Shown one piece after another: positions 16,642 to 24,153 of a stretch of 24,201 nucleotides of DNA. A program made the position numbers and the translations under genes. The notes under the pieces were generated by a model, which saw only the letters and a list, made by a program, of their open reading frames with translations, was not told the origin of the DNA and ran no database searches. The DNA comes from JAAZPG01 sp012797375. Its GTDB lineage: Bacteria > Acidobacteriota > Aminicenantia > Aminicenantales > UBA4085. The stretch lies in NCBI GenBank assembly GCA_937868205.1, contig CALMMC010000088.1, forward strand, positions 1-24,201, read 5' to 3'. Position 1 is the stretch's first letter. Each line of letters begins with the position of its first letter.

Positions 16642-17190
16642 ATGTGGCTGACCAGCAAGATCAAGCAAATCGTCCTGGCCCTGAGTCCCGGGACGGTGAC
16701 CCTGAAATACCCCTTCGTCAAGAAACCCGTCCCCCGGGGATTCCGCGGCCAGCCGGTCTGGGATCACACGAAGTGCATCGGCTGCGGCGGGTGCGCCAAC
16801 CACTGTCCGGCCCGGACGATCCTCCTGCGGGACCTCTGCCAGGAAATCCGCGTCCTTCTCTATGACGGATCGCGGTGCACCTACTGCGGACGGTGCGCCG
16901 ATCTCTGCCCGGAAAAGGCGATCGTGATGTCGCCGGAGTTTGAGCTGGCCGCCGGCCGGCGGGAGGATGTCAGCCAGACGATCGAGCTGTTCATGCTGAC
17001 CTGCAACCGGTGCGGGCGGTGCTTCGACATGGAAATTAAGAATGCGATCGACAAGCTGGACCTTCGGGGCTACCGCTATGACAGCCTCGAGGCCCGGACC
17101 GTCCTCCGGAGGACGACGGACCGGATGGCCCCGGAGGCGCTGGCCGAGACCGAGGCGTACCGGCGCCCTGAAAAGATCGGAGGTTTATGA
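16642..17190 (+). CDS. hycF: HycF/NuoI-like ferredoxin subunit
   Basis: A 182-residue iron-sulfur subunit that relays electrons to the small subunit. Two [4Fe-4S] sites: C45, C48, C51, C55 (CIGCGGCANHCP) and C79, C82, C85, C89 (CTYCGRCADLCP). A third cysteine group, C121, C124 and C127 (CNRCGRCFD), resembles the zinc-ribbon-like motif in HycF/HyfH relatives but has no obvious fourth ligand. The N-terminus (WLTSKIKQIVLALSPGTVT, then YPF) is the amphipathic type seen in membrane hydrogenase ferredoxin subunits. GAGGAAG lies a few bases before the ATG; the gap to the upstream gene is 16 bases. Confidence 0.92.
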   Translation: MWLTSKIKQIVLALSPGTVTLKYPFVKKPVPRGFRGQPVWDHTKCIGCGGCANHCPARTILLRDLCQEIRVLLYDGSRCTYCGRCADLCPEKAIVMSPEFELAAGRREDVSQTIELFMLTCNRCGRCFDMEIKNAIDKLDLRGYRYDSLEARTVLRRTTDRMAPEALAETEAYRRPEKIGGL

Positions 17191-17729
17191 TGGCGGCTCT
17201 CTTTGCCCGGGCGGCGGCGAAAGCCTTTCCCAAGTCCCTGTGGCTCTATCACTGCAACAGCGGCGCGTGCAACGGCTGCGACATCGAGATCCTCAACGTC
17301 CTCACGCCGTATTACGACGTCGAGCGGTTCGGGATCAAGCTCGTCGGCTCGCCCCGCCACGCCGACGTCATGCTCCTGTCCGGGGCGGTGACCCGGCCGA
17401 CCCTTCCCCTGGTCAAGCGGGCGTATGAGGCGATTCCCGCCCCCAAGCTCGTCTTCGGGGTCGGGTCGTGCGCGGCCGGCGGCGGCTGCTGGTTCGACAC
17501 GTACAACGTCACCGGCGGCGGGGCGACGGCCGTCCCCGTCGATTATCTCATCCCCGGATGCCCGCCCCGCCCGGAGGCGATCATCTACGGCGTGGCCCTC
17601 GCCCTGGGCCTCGTCCCGCAGAAATCCGCCCCCGTGGAGCTCAAACAGGTGGAATTCCCGATCGACGCGTACCTCCGGAACAAGGCTTGGGAGGAGCGCA
17701 ATGTCATCTACAAGCTGATCAAGGATTAA
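17187..17729 (+). CDS. hycG: [NiFe] group 4 hydrogenase small subunit (HycG/NuoB type)
   Basis: A 180-residue subunit carrying the [4Fe-4S] cluster closest to the NiFe site. Predicted ligands: C28 and C31 (SGACNGCDIEI), C95 (GVGSCAAGGGCW) and C125 (PGCPPRPEAI). There is no twin-arginine signal, so the enzyme faces the cytoplasm, as expected for group 4. Two adjacent ATG codons (17187 and 17190) follow GGAGG at 17179-17183; the second has the better spacing of 6 bases, so the true protein may be one residue shorter. It overlaps the stop of the ferredoxin subunit. Confidence 0.94.
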   Translation: MMAALFARAAAKAFPKSLWLYHCNSGACNGCDIEILNVLTPYYDVERFGIKLVGSPRHADVMLLSGAVTRPTLPLVKRAYEAIPAPKLVFGVGSCAAGGGCWFDTYNVTGGGATAVPVDYLIPGCPPRPEAIIYGVALALGLVPQKSAPVELKQVEFPIDAYLRNKAWEERNVIYKLIKD

Positions 17730-17738
17730 GGGGGGATC

Positions 17739-18143
17739 ATGGCCAAGAAAATCCTCATCGTCGACGACGACAAGGACCTCGTCGAGAGCCTCTCCCAGGT
17801 CCTCCAATCCCGAGGCTATGAGACGGCCGCGGCCTACAGCGCGGCCGAGGGGCTGAAGACCCTGCTGGCCGAAAAGCCGGACTTGGTCATCCTGGACGTG
17901 ATGATGGAAACGGACACGGCCGGCTTCGAGGCGGCCGGGCAGATCCGGAGCGCGCGGCCGTTCTCCCGCTACCGCGACGTCCGGACCGTCCCCCTCATCA
18001 TCCTGACGGCCATCGGCCAAGTCACCAACTCCCGGTTCTCCCTCGATCCCGGAGACAGCTTCCTGCCCGGCGTCAACGCCTTCCTGACCAAGCCGGTCGA
18101 CCTCGACGAGCTCGTCCAGAAAATCGCGGCCCTCCTCGGGTGA
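17739..18143 (+). CDS. Stand-alone response regulator receiver protein (hydrogenase-operon type)
   Basis: A 134-residue receiver-only protein. Acidic pocket D9-D11, phospho-acceptor D53 (VILDVMMETDTAG), switch T90 and K118-P119 are present. The usual MP after the acceptor is ME, as in the receiver at 2242, and about 20 extra residues lie between beta-4 and the Lys (IGQVTNSRFSLDPGDSFLPG). From memory, receivers with this long loop recur next to hydrogenase genes in anaerobes; this is unverified. It follows the small-subunit gene after 9 bases with AAGGGGGG as ribosome-binding site, so it should be co-expressed with the hydrogenase. The kinase encoded next is its likely partner. Confidence 0.9.
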   Translation: MAKKILIVDDDKDLVESLSQVLQSRGYETAAAYSAAEGLKTLLAEKPDLVILDVMMETDTAGFEAAGQIRSARPFSRYRDVRTVPLIILTAIGQVTNSRFSLDPGDSFLPGVNAFLTKPVDLDELVQKIAALLG

Positions 18144-18153
18144 TCCGCCGGCC

Positions 18154-20076
18154 ATGCGCCGCCGCTTGTTCCCTTCCAATATCCGGTTCAAGCTGGTGGT
18201 CAGCCTCCTGCTGATCGTGGCCGTGACGGGCTCGCTCTCCCTGGTCATCGGGGTCAACATCATCGACAAGAACCTCGTCCGCGAGGCGACCGAGTCGGTC
18301 CGCAACTCCCTGGCCGCGACGACCGAGCTTTACAACGAGGAGGTCGAGAAGCGGTCCCGGATCGTCCAGTACGTGGCCAAGACCTCCGAGATCGTCCAAG
18401 CGACGATGACCGGCGACCGGGCCTATCTACGGGAGGCCTTGGGCCGGATCAAGACGGAGTTCGGCTTCGATATCGTCAACGTCCTCAATCCCGACGGGAC
18501 CGTTCTCGTCCGGGCCAACAATTTCGACGCCTGGGGCGACAGCGTCGCCCATTACCGGCACATCCAATGGGTTCTCCGCAACCGGAAGCCGGCCGCCGGG
18601 ACGGGCATTCTCGGCCCCGAGAACATCCGCAACGAAGGCCGCAACCTGGCGGAGCGGACCCCCATCAAGGCCGTCCCGACGCCGCTGTCGCGCCGGCACG
18701 AGTCGAGCATCGAAGACCGGGCCCTGGTCATGAAGGCCGCTTCCCCGATCATGGAGAACGGCCGAATGGTCGGCCTTCTGTACGCGGCCGTCCTGCTCAA
18801 CAACAACGACAGCTTCATCGACCGGTTCCGCCGCCTCCTCTTCAAGGAGGAGCGGAACCGGGGCCGCGAAGTCGGATCCTCGACGATTTTCCTCGAGGAT
18901 GTCCGGGTGGCCACGACGGTCATGGACAGCGCGGGGAAGCGGGCCATCGGCACGCTGGTCTCGGACGAGGTCTTCCGGAACGTCTTCGAGGAGGGCCGGA
19001 CCTGGATCGGCCCGGCCTTCGTCGTCGACAGCTGGTACATTTCGGGGTATGCCCCCCTGAAGGATATCGACGGCCGGCCGGTGGGCATGCTCTATGCCGG
19101 CGTCCTCAAGGACAAGTACGACGACGTTCTCCGGACGACCGCCGTCCTTTACCTTTTGGTCATCGGCCTGACCACCCTCATCGCGATCGTCCTCTCGATC
19201 TACTTGGTCGGCCTCTGGACGCGCCCGGTCCGCCGGATCATGGCCGCCACCCAGGACATCGCCGACGGCAACTATCACCGGATCGAGACGCTCCCGAAGG
19301 ACGACGACGACACGCGGAAAATCGCCCAGGGATTCAACGTGATGGCCGCGGCCATCGAGGAGCGCGACCGCGAGCTCCAGGCCATGGCCGAACGGACGAT
19401 TCTCAAATCGGAGAAGCTGGCCTCGCTCGGGCGGCTGGCCTCAGGCATCGCCCATGAGATCAACAATCCCCTGACCGGCGTGCTCACGTACAGCAGCCTC
19501 CTTCTCGAGGATCTCCAGGGGACGGAATACGCCAAGGACCTGGAGGTCATCCGCGACGAGACGCTGCGCTGCCGGAAAATCGTCCGGGGAATCCTCGATT
19601 TCGCCCGGGAGAATGTGCCGGAGAAAATCCTGGCCGATATCAACGCCGTCCTGGACAATGCCCTGGCTATTTTGGAGCGGAACGTTCATTTCCAGGATAT
19701 CGAGATCGTCCGGGAATACGACCCGGACCTGCCCCGCATCCCCGTCGATGTCCACCAGTTCACGCAGGTGATCAGCAACCTGGCCATGAACGCGGCTGAC
19801 GCCATGCCGGGAGGCGGGCGGCTGACGCTGACGACTTCGTTCGACCGGGAGAAGCGCCGGATCATCCTCCGGATCGCCGATTCCGGCACGGGAATCCCCC
19901 CGGAACACCAAGTCCGGCTGTTCGAGCCGTTCTTCACGACGAAGGATAAGGGCAAGGGAACGGGCCTGGGCCTGCCCGTCGTTTACGGCATCATCCGGCG
20001 CCACAACGGGACGATCGACGTCAAGAGCGCCGTCGGCCGGGGCACCGAGTTCACGATCACGCTGCCCGCCGATTGA
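18154..20076 (+). CDS. Membrane sensor histidine kinase with periplasmic Cache-type domain and HAMP
   Basis: A 640-residue kinase. TM1 about 13-37; periplasmic double-Cache-like sensor about 38-325 (FGFDIVNVLNPDGTVLVRAN, MKAASPIMENGRMVGLLYAA, SGYAPLKDIDGRPVGMLYAG); TM2 about 331-354; HAMP about 352-410; HisKA with H434 (LASGIAHEINNPLTG); HATPase about 525-640 (NLAMNAADAMPGGG, DSGTGIP, GKGTGLGLPVVYGI). Cache domains usually sense small molecules outside the membrane; the ligand is unknown. No convincing ribosome-binding site precedes ATG 18154, which lies 10 bases after the receiver stop, so it may rely on translational coupling. It has no receiver of its own and is flanked by two receiver-bearing proteins. 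Confidence 0.93.
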   Translation: MRRRLFPSNIRFKLVVSLLLIVAVTGSLSLVIGVNIIDKNLVREATESVRNSLAATTELYNEEVEKRSRIVQYVAKTSEIVQATMTGDRAYLREALGRIKTEFGFDIVNVLNPDGTVLVRANNFDAWGDSVAHYRHIQWVLRNRKPAAGTGILGPENIRNEGRNLAERTPIKAVPTPLSRRHESSIEDRALVMKAASPIMENGRMVGLLYAAVLLNNNDSFIDRFRRLLFKEERNRGREVGSSTIFLEDVRVATTVMDSAGKRAIGTLVSDEVFRNVFEEGRTWIGPAFVVDSWYISGYAPLKDIDGRPVGMLYAGVLKDKYDDVLRTTAVLYLLVIGLTTLIAIVLSIYLVGLWTRPVRRIMAATQDIADGNYHRIETLPKDDDDTRKIAQGFNVMAAAIEERDRELQAMAERTILKSEKLASLGRLASGIAHEINNPLTGVLTYSSLLLEDLQGTEYAKDLEVIRDETLRCRKIVRGILDFARENVPEKILADINAVLDNALAILERNVHFQDIEIVREYDPDLPRIPVDVHQFTQVISNLAMNAADAMPGGGRLTLTTSFDREKRRIILRIADSGTGIPPEHQVRLFEPFFTTKDKGKGTGLGLPVVYGIIRRHNGTIDVKSAVGRGTEFTITLPAD

Positions 20077-20096
20077 CGGGCGCAAAGGATAGGATT

Positions 20097-21197
20097 ATGG
20101 CGGGAAAACTGCTTTTCATCGACGACGAGGAGATTGTCCTGCGGAGCTGCCGGAGGATTTTCGCCAAGGAGGATTTCCAGATCGACACGGCCCTGTCCGG
20201 CGAGGAAGGCCTGGCCAAGGCCCGGGAGGGCGACTACGACGTGGTCGTCACCGACCTGAAGATGCCGGGTATCGGGGGGATGGAAGTTCTCCGGACCCTC
20301 CGGAAGGAGCGGCCGGAGATCATCGTCGTCATCTTCACCGGCTACGCCAACGTGGAGACGGCCCGGGAGGCTTTGAAAAACGGGGCCTTCGACTATATTC
20401 CCAAGCCGTTCACCCCCGACGAGATCAAGGAGGTCGTCCGCAACGCCGTCAAAGCCCGGGCCGGAAACGCCGAGGCGAAAATGATCGACCTCTTGGCCAT
20501 CGTCTCCCATGAGCTCAAAAGCCCCCTGGCCACCGTCCAGACGACGGCCGAGACGCTCTATCGCGGGTATTTCGGCAAGCTCGAGCCGGCCCAGCAAAAA
20601 ATCGTCGAAACCATCCTCCGTAATTGCGCCTACCTGGAGGACGTCATCCGGTCCTACATCGACCTGTCCAAGATGGAGATCGACGACCTGGCCTCCTTCC
20701 AGAAGGAGATGCGGATCGGGGCCGAGGCCGTGGCCGAAACGACGGCCGTGCCCGAGATCAAGGACAATCTCCGCCGGATGCCGATCGTCGTCGAGGTGAA
20801 AGAGGATCCGCCCGTCCTGGGCGACTCCCAACTGCTCAAGATCGTCGTCCGCAACCTGGTCAACAACGCGATCAAATACGGCCGGGAAGGGACGCCTGTC
20901 CAGGTGACCTTGGAGCGGAAGGGCGGAGAGGCGGTCTTGACGGTCCGCAACGAGGGCGTCGGGATCTCCCCCGAGGACATCCAGAACCGGCTCTTCAAGA
21001 AATTCGAGCGGCTGAAACAGAAGGGCACCGAGGGCGTCAAGGGCTCGGGCCTTGGCCTCTACATCTGCAAGAAGATCGTCGACAAGCACGGCGGCCGGAT
21101 CTGGGCCGAGGGCGAACAGGGATCCTGGATCGCCTTCCATGTCGCCCTGCCGACGGCCGCCGTCGGCGGTCCGAATCAGGCCGGGACGGAGGCATGA
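20097..21197 (+). CDS. Receiver-histidine kinase hybrid (REC-HisKA-HATPase), cytoplasmic
   Basis: A 366-residue soluble protein: receiver about 3-118 with D9/D10, D53 (VVVTDLKMPGIGG), T81 (IFTGYA) and K104 (PKPF), then HisKA with H138 (IVSHELKSPLATV), then HATPase about 240-355 (NLVNNAIKYGREG, NEGVGISPEDI, KGSGLGLYICKKIVD). With the receiver at the N-terminus and the kinase behind it, it is suited to an intermediate step in a phosphorelay, after the Cache kinase. ATG 20097 has AAAGGA 7 bases upstream; the frame is open to a TTG at 20073, which has no such site. It overlaps the next gene by 4 bases. Confidence 0.92.
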   Translation: MAGKLLFIDDEEIVLRSCRRIFAKEDFQIDTALSGEEGLAKAREGDYDVVVTDLKMPGIGGMEVLRTLRKERPEIIVVIFTGYANVETAREALKNGAFDYIPKPFTPDEIKEVVRNAVKARAGNAEAKMIDLLAIVSHELKSPLATVQTTAETLYRGYFGKLEPAQQKIVETILRNCAYLEDVIRSYIDLSKMEIDDLASFQKEMRIGAEAVAETTAVPEIKDNLRRMPIVVEVKEDPPVLGDSQLLKIVVRNLVNNAIKYGREGTPVQVTLERKGGEAVLTVRNEGVGISPEDIQNRLFKKFERLKQKGTEGVKGSGLGLYICKKIVDKHGGRIWAEGEQGSWIAFHVALPTAAVGGPNQAGTEA

Positions 21198-23863
21198 GCG
21201 GAGAGGATGGCCCGCGGATCATCCGGAAGATCGCTGTCGTCCGGACCGAGTACCTCAGCGCCCGGGGCATCCACGCCAACCTTGAATGCCGCGTCAGAGG
21301 CGGCCGGAACGTTCCTCCGGCCGGGGCCCTCTCGCCGGAAATCGACTGCACCACGGTCTCGGGCGAGCGCCTTACCATCCGCGTCCGCGATTACGACGTC
21401 CGGTTTTTGGACCGGGTCGCCTCCAGCGAGGCCCTCGGCCACCTGGACCTCATCGTCCGGGCCCGGAGGGGAGACATCGAAGCGGCCGCCGAGCTGCGGC
21501 GCCGGACGAACGCTCTTTATCTCCGCATCGCGGCCCGGTTCGCCGAGCCGTCCATCGTCCAAAACGACCTGGTGATCCCCTATACCGCGGCCGGCGAATA
21601 TCCGGCCTCGGTCATCAGCCAGAAGGGGCGGATCCTGTTCGACCTGTCCCGGCGCGGCCTGTCGACCGCGGATTTCTGCCTGCTTTCGTCCGCGGCCTAT
21701 CATCTACCCCCGGAGGAGCGCCGGAAACATCTCCGGGAAGCCGTCCATGACCTGGAGATCCTGACCGGCCGGAAGCTCGAAAATCCGGACGACCCGCTCC
21801 TCATCGCCGTCCGCTCGGCCCTGCCCGAATACTTCCCGGGATTCATGCCGACGTACCTGAACGTCGGCCTGACTCCGGCGGTATTCAAAGGGCTTCCCCG
21901 CCGCTACGGGAAGGAAGCCGCCGGCTTGATCCGGCTCAACAACCGGAAAACGATCCTCGAGGCCCTCGATCCGGAGGCCTTCGCCCCGATCGAAAAGGAG
22001 ATTCATCCGTCTCTCCATCCGGCCCGGACCCGGGAGCTGACCGAGGCCGTCGAGGCCTTGATCGCCCGCCGCAACCCGGAGCTCCTGACGTCGGCGGCCG
22101 CCCAGCTCGAATTCTTCCAGGAGAAGGCCTACGCCTATTATGAGACCCACCTGGACGCCCTCCGGAATTTCATGGACCGGGAGATCCATTACCCGTCCCT
22201 GATCCTCCAGCGGATGGTCTGCACCGTCATGGACGACCAATCCTATCCGGGCGTTCTCTACAGCCGCCACCCCCGCCGGGGCCAGGGCGTCTTCGTCCAG
22301 TTCGCCCGAAAGGTGTTCGGGGAAGACCTGATGACCGGCCGCCTTCAGCCCGAGGAGCGGACGTTCTTCCACCGGGAGGAAGCCCGGGAGGAATTTCCGG
22401 CCATCTATCATTTCTGGGATCGTCTCAATCAGCTGGAGGAGATCTTCCGGGGACCGGTCATCGTCGAGTTCACGGGCGTGCACGGGACGTTCACGACTCT
22501 CCAGGTCAACGCGGCCGAGCTGGCCGGGGCCGGGATGGTGACGGCGGTGATGGATATGCACCGGGCCGGCCGGATCGGGGCCGGCCGAGTCCGGGAGCTC
22601 ATCAAGCCCTACCATATCCGGCAGATCGAGTCCGACGCCATCGAACCGAAATCCTTGGAAGTCCTGCCCCGGCTGGCCCAGGGGATGTCGGTCCTGCCCC
22701 GGGCGGCCGTCTCGGGCCGGCTCTATTTCTCGGCGGACCGCGTCCGCCAGGCCAAGGCCGAACGGCCTCGGGAAAACGTCATCCTGGCCAAGGAGCGCTT
22801 CACCCCCCAGGACGCGGTGGATCTGCCGGTCGTCAGCGGGATTTGCAGCCTGAGCCCGGCGGCGATCCATGTCGTGACCGCCGCTCAAAACCTGGGCATT
22901 CCCTCGCTTTTAAGCCTCGAAAGCGACGGCGTTCGGATTGATCCGGACAAGCGGGAGATGATCAACCGGGACGGCCGGGTCGTCCGGGAAGGCGACTGGG
23001 TCACGATTTCCAGCCGCTGGCGCCGCCTGTTCCTCGGAAAAGCCGTCTACGCCCCGGCCCGCCTGCTGCGCTTCATGGCCGGGGAGCACGTCGACCTGAC
23101 GCCCGCCGAGCGGCCCCGGTTCGAGCAGCTGGCCCGGGACTACGCGGCGTACCGGGATCTCATGGAAAAATTCGGCGAGGCCGAGTTCGGCAGCCTCCAG
23201 GACCTGGGCCACGCTCTTCGTTACGGGAGGCTCCGGGACAGCGCCAAGGCCGGGGAGTTCATCAACCGCAGCTTCGACCTCAACGAGGGCCGGGTGATCG
23301 ATCATCTGTTCGAGGCGACCCTCGGGACGCACCTCATCAACCTGGCGGCTTTCGAGCGGCTGACGCCGGACAGGCAGATCCGCCTGCTTCGAGCTGCCCT
23401 CGCCCTCGGCCGGGAGCGGGGGATTTTCGGGTACGAGGCCGGCGCCTTCGTCATCGGGGGATTCGTCCGGCCGGAATGGCCGGGATCGTTCTGGCGGCAG
23501 TTCGAGCCGGCGGATATCGTCGGGCTGATCAACGAGTGGGTTCTCCACCAGAAGTACCTCGTCCTGATGGACGCGGTCGACGAGCGCCGCCTGCGGCGGA
23601 TTCGGGAGGAAATCATCAACCACGGCCTGCCCCGGGTCCTGGTCACGACCGGATTCGTCCGGGGCTTTATGTCCCTGAAGCTTGCCGGAATCAGGCTTCC
23701 GGCGGAAAACGAGGATCTCGACCCTCAAACGTCCGAGGTCCTCGCCTGTCTCGGCCGGCCGTACGGCGACTTTTTCGATTACGCCGACGAGCGGAGTCTC
23801 GGCGTCCTCCGGCGGCTTTGCGAAAAGGAGAGCGTCCCGCTCCCGGGGCCGGAGGACCGCTGA
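21194..23863 (+). CDS. PPDK/PEP-synthase-like protein with ATP-grasp and phosphohistidine domains but no PEP/pyruvate barrel
   Basis: An 889-residue protein. About 120-445 resembles the pyruvate phosphate dikinase ATP-grasp region: K144 in SQKGRILFDL, R207 in LLIAVRSALPEYFPGFMP, GVLYSRHP, E425 in IVEFTGVHG and Q437 in TLQVN, although the Arg of the PPDK LQTR motif reads Asn439. About 500-600 resembles the swivelling phosphohistidine domain, with H559 (AAIHVVTAAQNLGIPSL) in line with the TSHAAIVAR histidine. The PEP/pyruvate-binding TIM barrel is absent; instead about 280 residues of unrecognised, mostly helical sequence follow. It is unlikely to make PEP or pyruvate and may be a phosphotransfer or regulatory protein. 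The upstream open frame overlaps the previous gene; ATG 21194 overlaps its stop. Last complete gene of the operon. Confidence 0.8.
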   Translation: MSGEDGPRIIRKIAVVRTEYLSARGIHANLECRVRGGRNVPPAGALSPEIDCTTVSGERLTIRVRDYDVRFLDRVASSEALGHLDLIVRARRGDIEAAAELRRRTNALYLRIAARFAEPSIVQNDLVIPYTAAGEYPASVISQKGRILFDLSRRGLSTADFCLLSSAAYHLPPEERRKHLREAVHDLEILTGRKLENPDDPLLIAVRSALPEYFPGFMPTYLNVGLTPAVFKGLPRRYGKEAAGLIRLNNRKTILEALDPEAFAPIEKEIHPSLHPARTRELTEAVEALIARRNPELLTSAAAQLEFFQEKAYAYYETHLDALRNFMDREIHYPSLILQRMVCTVMDDQSYPGVLYSRHPRRGQGVFVQFARKVFGEDLMTGRLQPEERTFFHREEAREEFPAIYHFWDRLNQLEEIFRGPVIVEFTGVHGTFTTLQVNAAELAGAGMVTAVMDMHRAGRIGAGRVRELIKPYHIRQIESDAIEPKSLEVLPRLAQGMSVLPRAAVSGRLYFSADRVRQAKAERPRENVILAKERFTPQDAVDLPVVSGICSLSPAAIHVVTAAQNLGIPSLLSLESDGVRIDPDKREMINRDGRVVREGDWVTISSRWRRLFLGKAVYAPARLLRFMAGEHVDLTPAERPRFEQLARDYAAYRDLMEKFGEAEFGSLQDLGHALRYGRLRDSAKAGEFINRSFDLNEGRVIDHLFEATLGTHLINLAAFERLTPDRQIRLLRAALALGRERGIFGYEAGAFVIGGFVRPEWPGSFWRQFEPADIVGLINEWVLHQKYLVLMDAVDERRLRRIREEIINHGLPRVLVTTGFVRGFMSLKLAGIRLPAENEDLDPQTSEVLACLGRPYGDFFDYADERSLGVLRRLCEKESVPLPGPEDR

Positions 23864-24083
23864 GAAAGAAAGACCGCCGGGTCCTCGCGCTTCGAGAGGT
23901 GTCCGGGGCGGTGTTCATCGTCGCGACCGGTCCGATCCTTCCCGTCGTCTTTGAAGCGGCGGGCGGCCGGCGCCGGATTATTTTGAATCGGCGCGAATGC
24001 TCCGCGGATTCCTCCCCCCGGGGAATCCGTCCGCCGGCCGGGGACAGGCTCCGGGCCTATCGGACGGCTTCCGCGGGCAGAAC
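23864..24083 (+). other. Short region after the operon, possible start of a truncated gene
   Basis: About 220 genomic bases before the adapter. A GTG at 23899 opens a frame with plausible hydrophobic start (VSGAVFIVATGPILPVVFEA) that stays open to the adapter, and an ATG at 23997 opens another. Neither has a clear ribosome-binding site. A hairpin (CGGATTCC 24005-24012 with GGAATCCG 24022-24029, 9-base loop) has no T-run. I cannot say whether a gene starts here. Confidence 0.3.
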
Positions 24084-24153
24084 CTGTCTCTTATACACAT
24101 CTGACGCTGCCGACGATCTACTCTGTGTAGATCTCGGTGGTCGCCGTCTAATT
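24084..24153. other. Sequencing adapter: Nextera transposase end, i5 index and P5 primer (artefact)
   Basis: 24084-24102 is the Tn5 mosaic end CTGTCTCTTATACACATCT. 24103-24116 is the rest of the Nextera i5-side adapter (GACGCTGCCGACGA). 24117-24124 (TCTACTCT) is the reverse complement of index AGAGTAGA, which I recall as Nextera S504/N504. 24125-24153 is the reverse complement of the P5 primer with two mismatches near its end. This is read-through that was not trimmed before assembly, not a mobile element. Confidence 0.98.

Noticed and set aside
20624..21193. Upstream extension of the PPDK-like gene overlapping the receiver-kinase
   Set aside because: The extension is a low-complexity Arg/Gly-rich frame over a recognisable HATPase domain, while ATG 21194 overlaps the previous stop in the usual coupled way.
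24084..24102. Tn5 mosaic end taken as a transposon terminus
   Set aside because: It is followed by library adapter, index and primer sequence rather than IS50, so it is a sequencing artefact.
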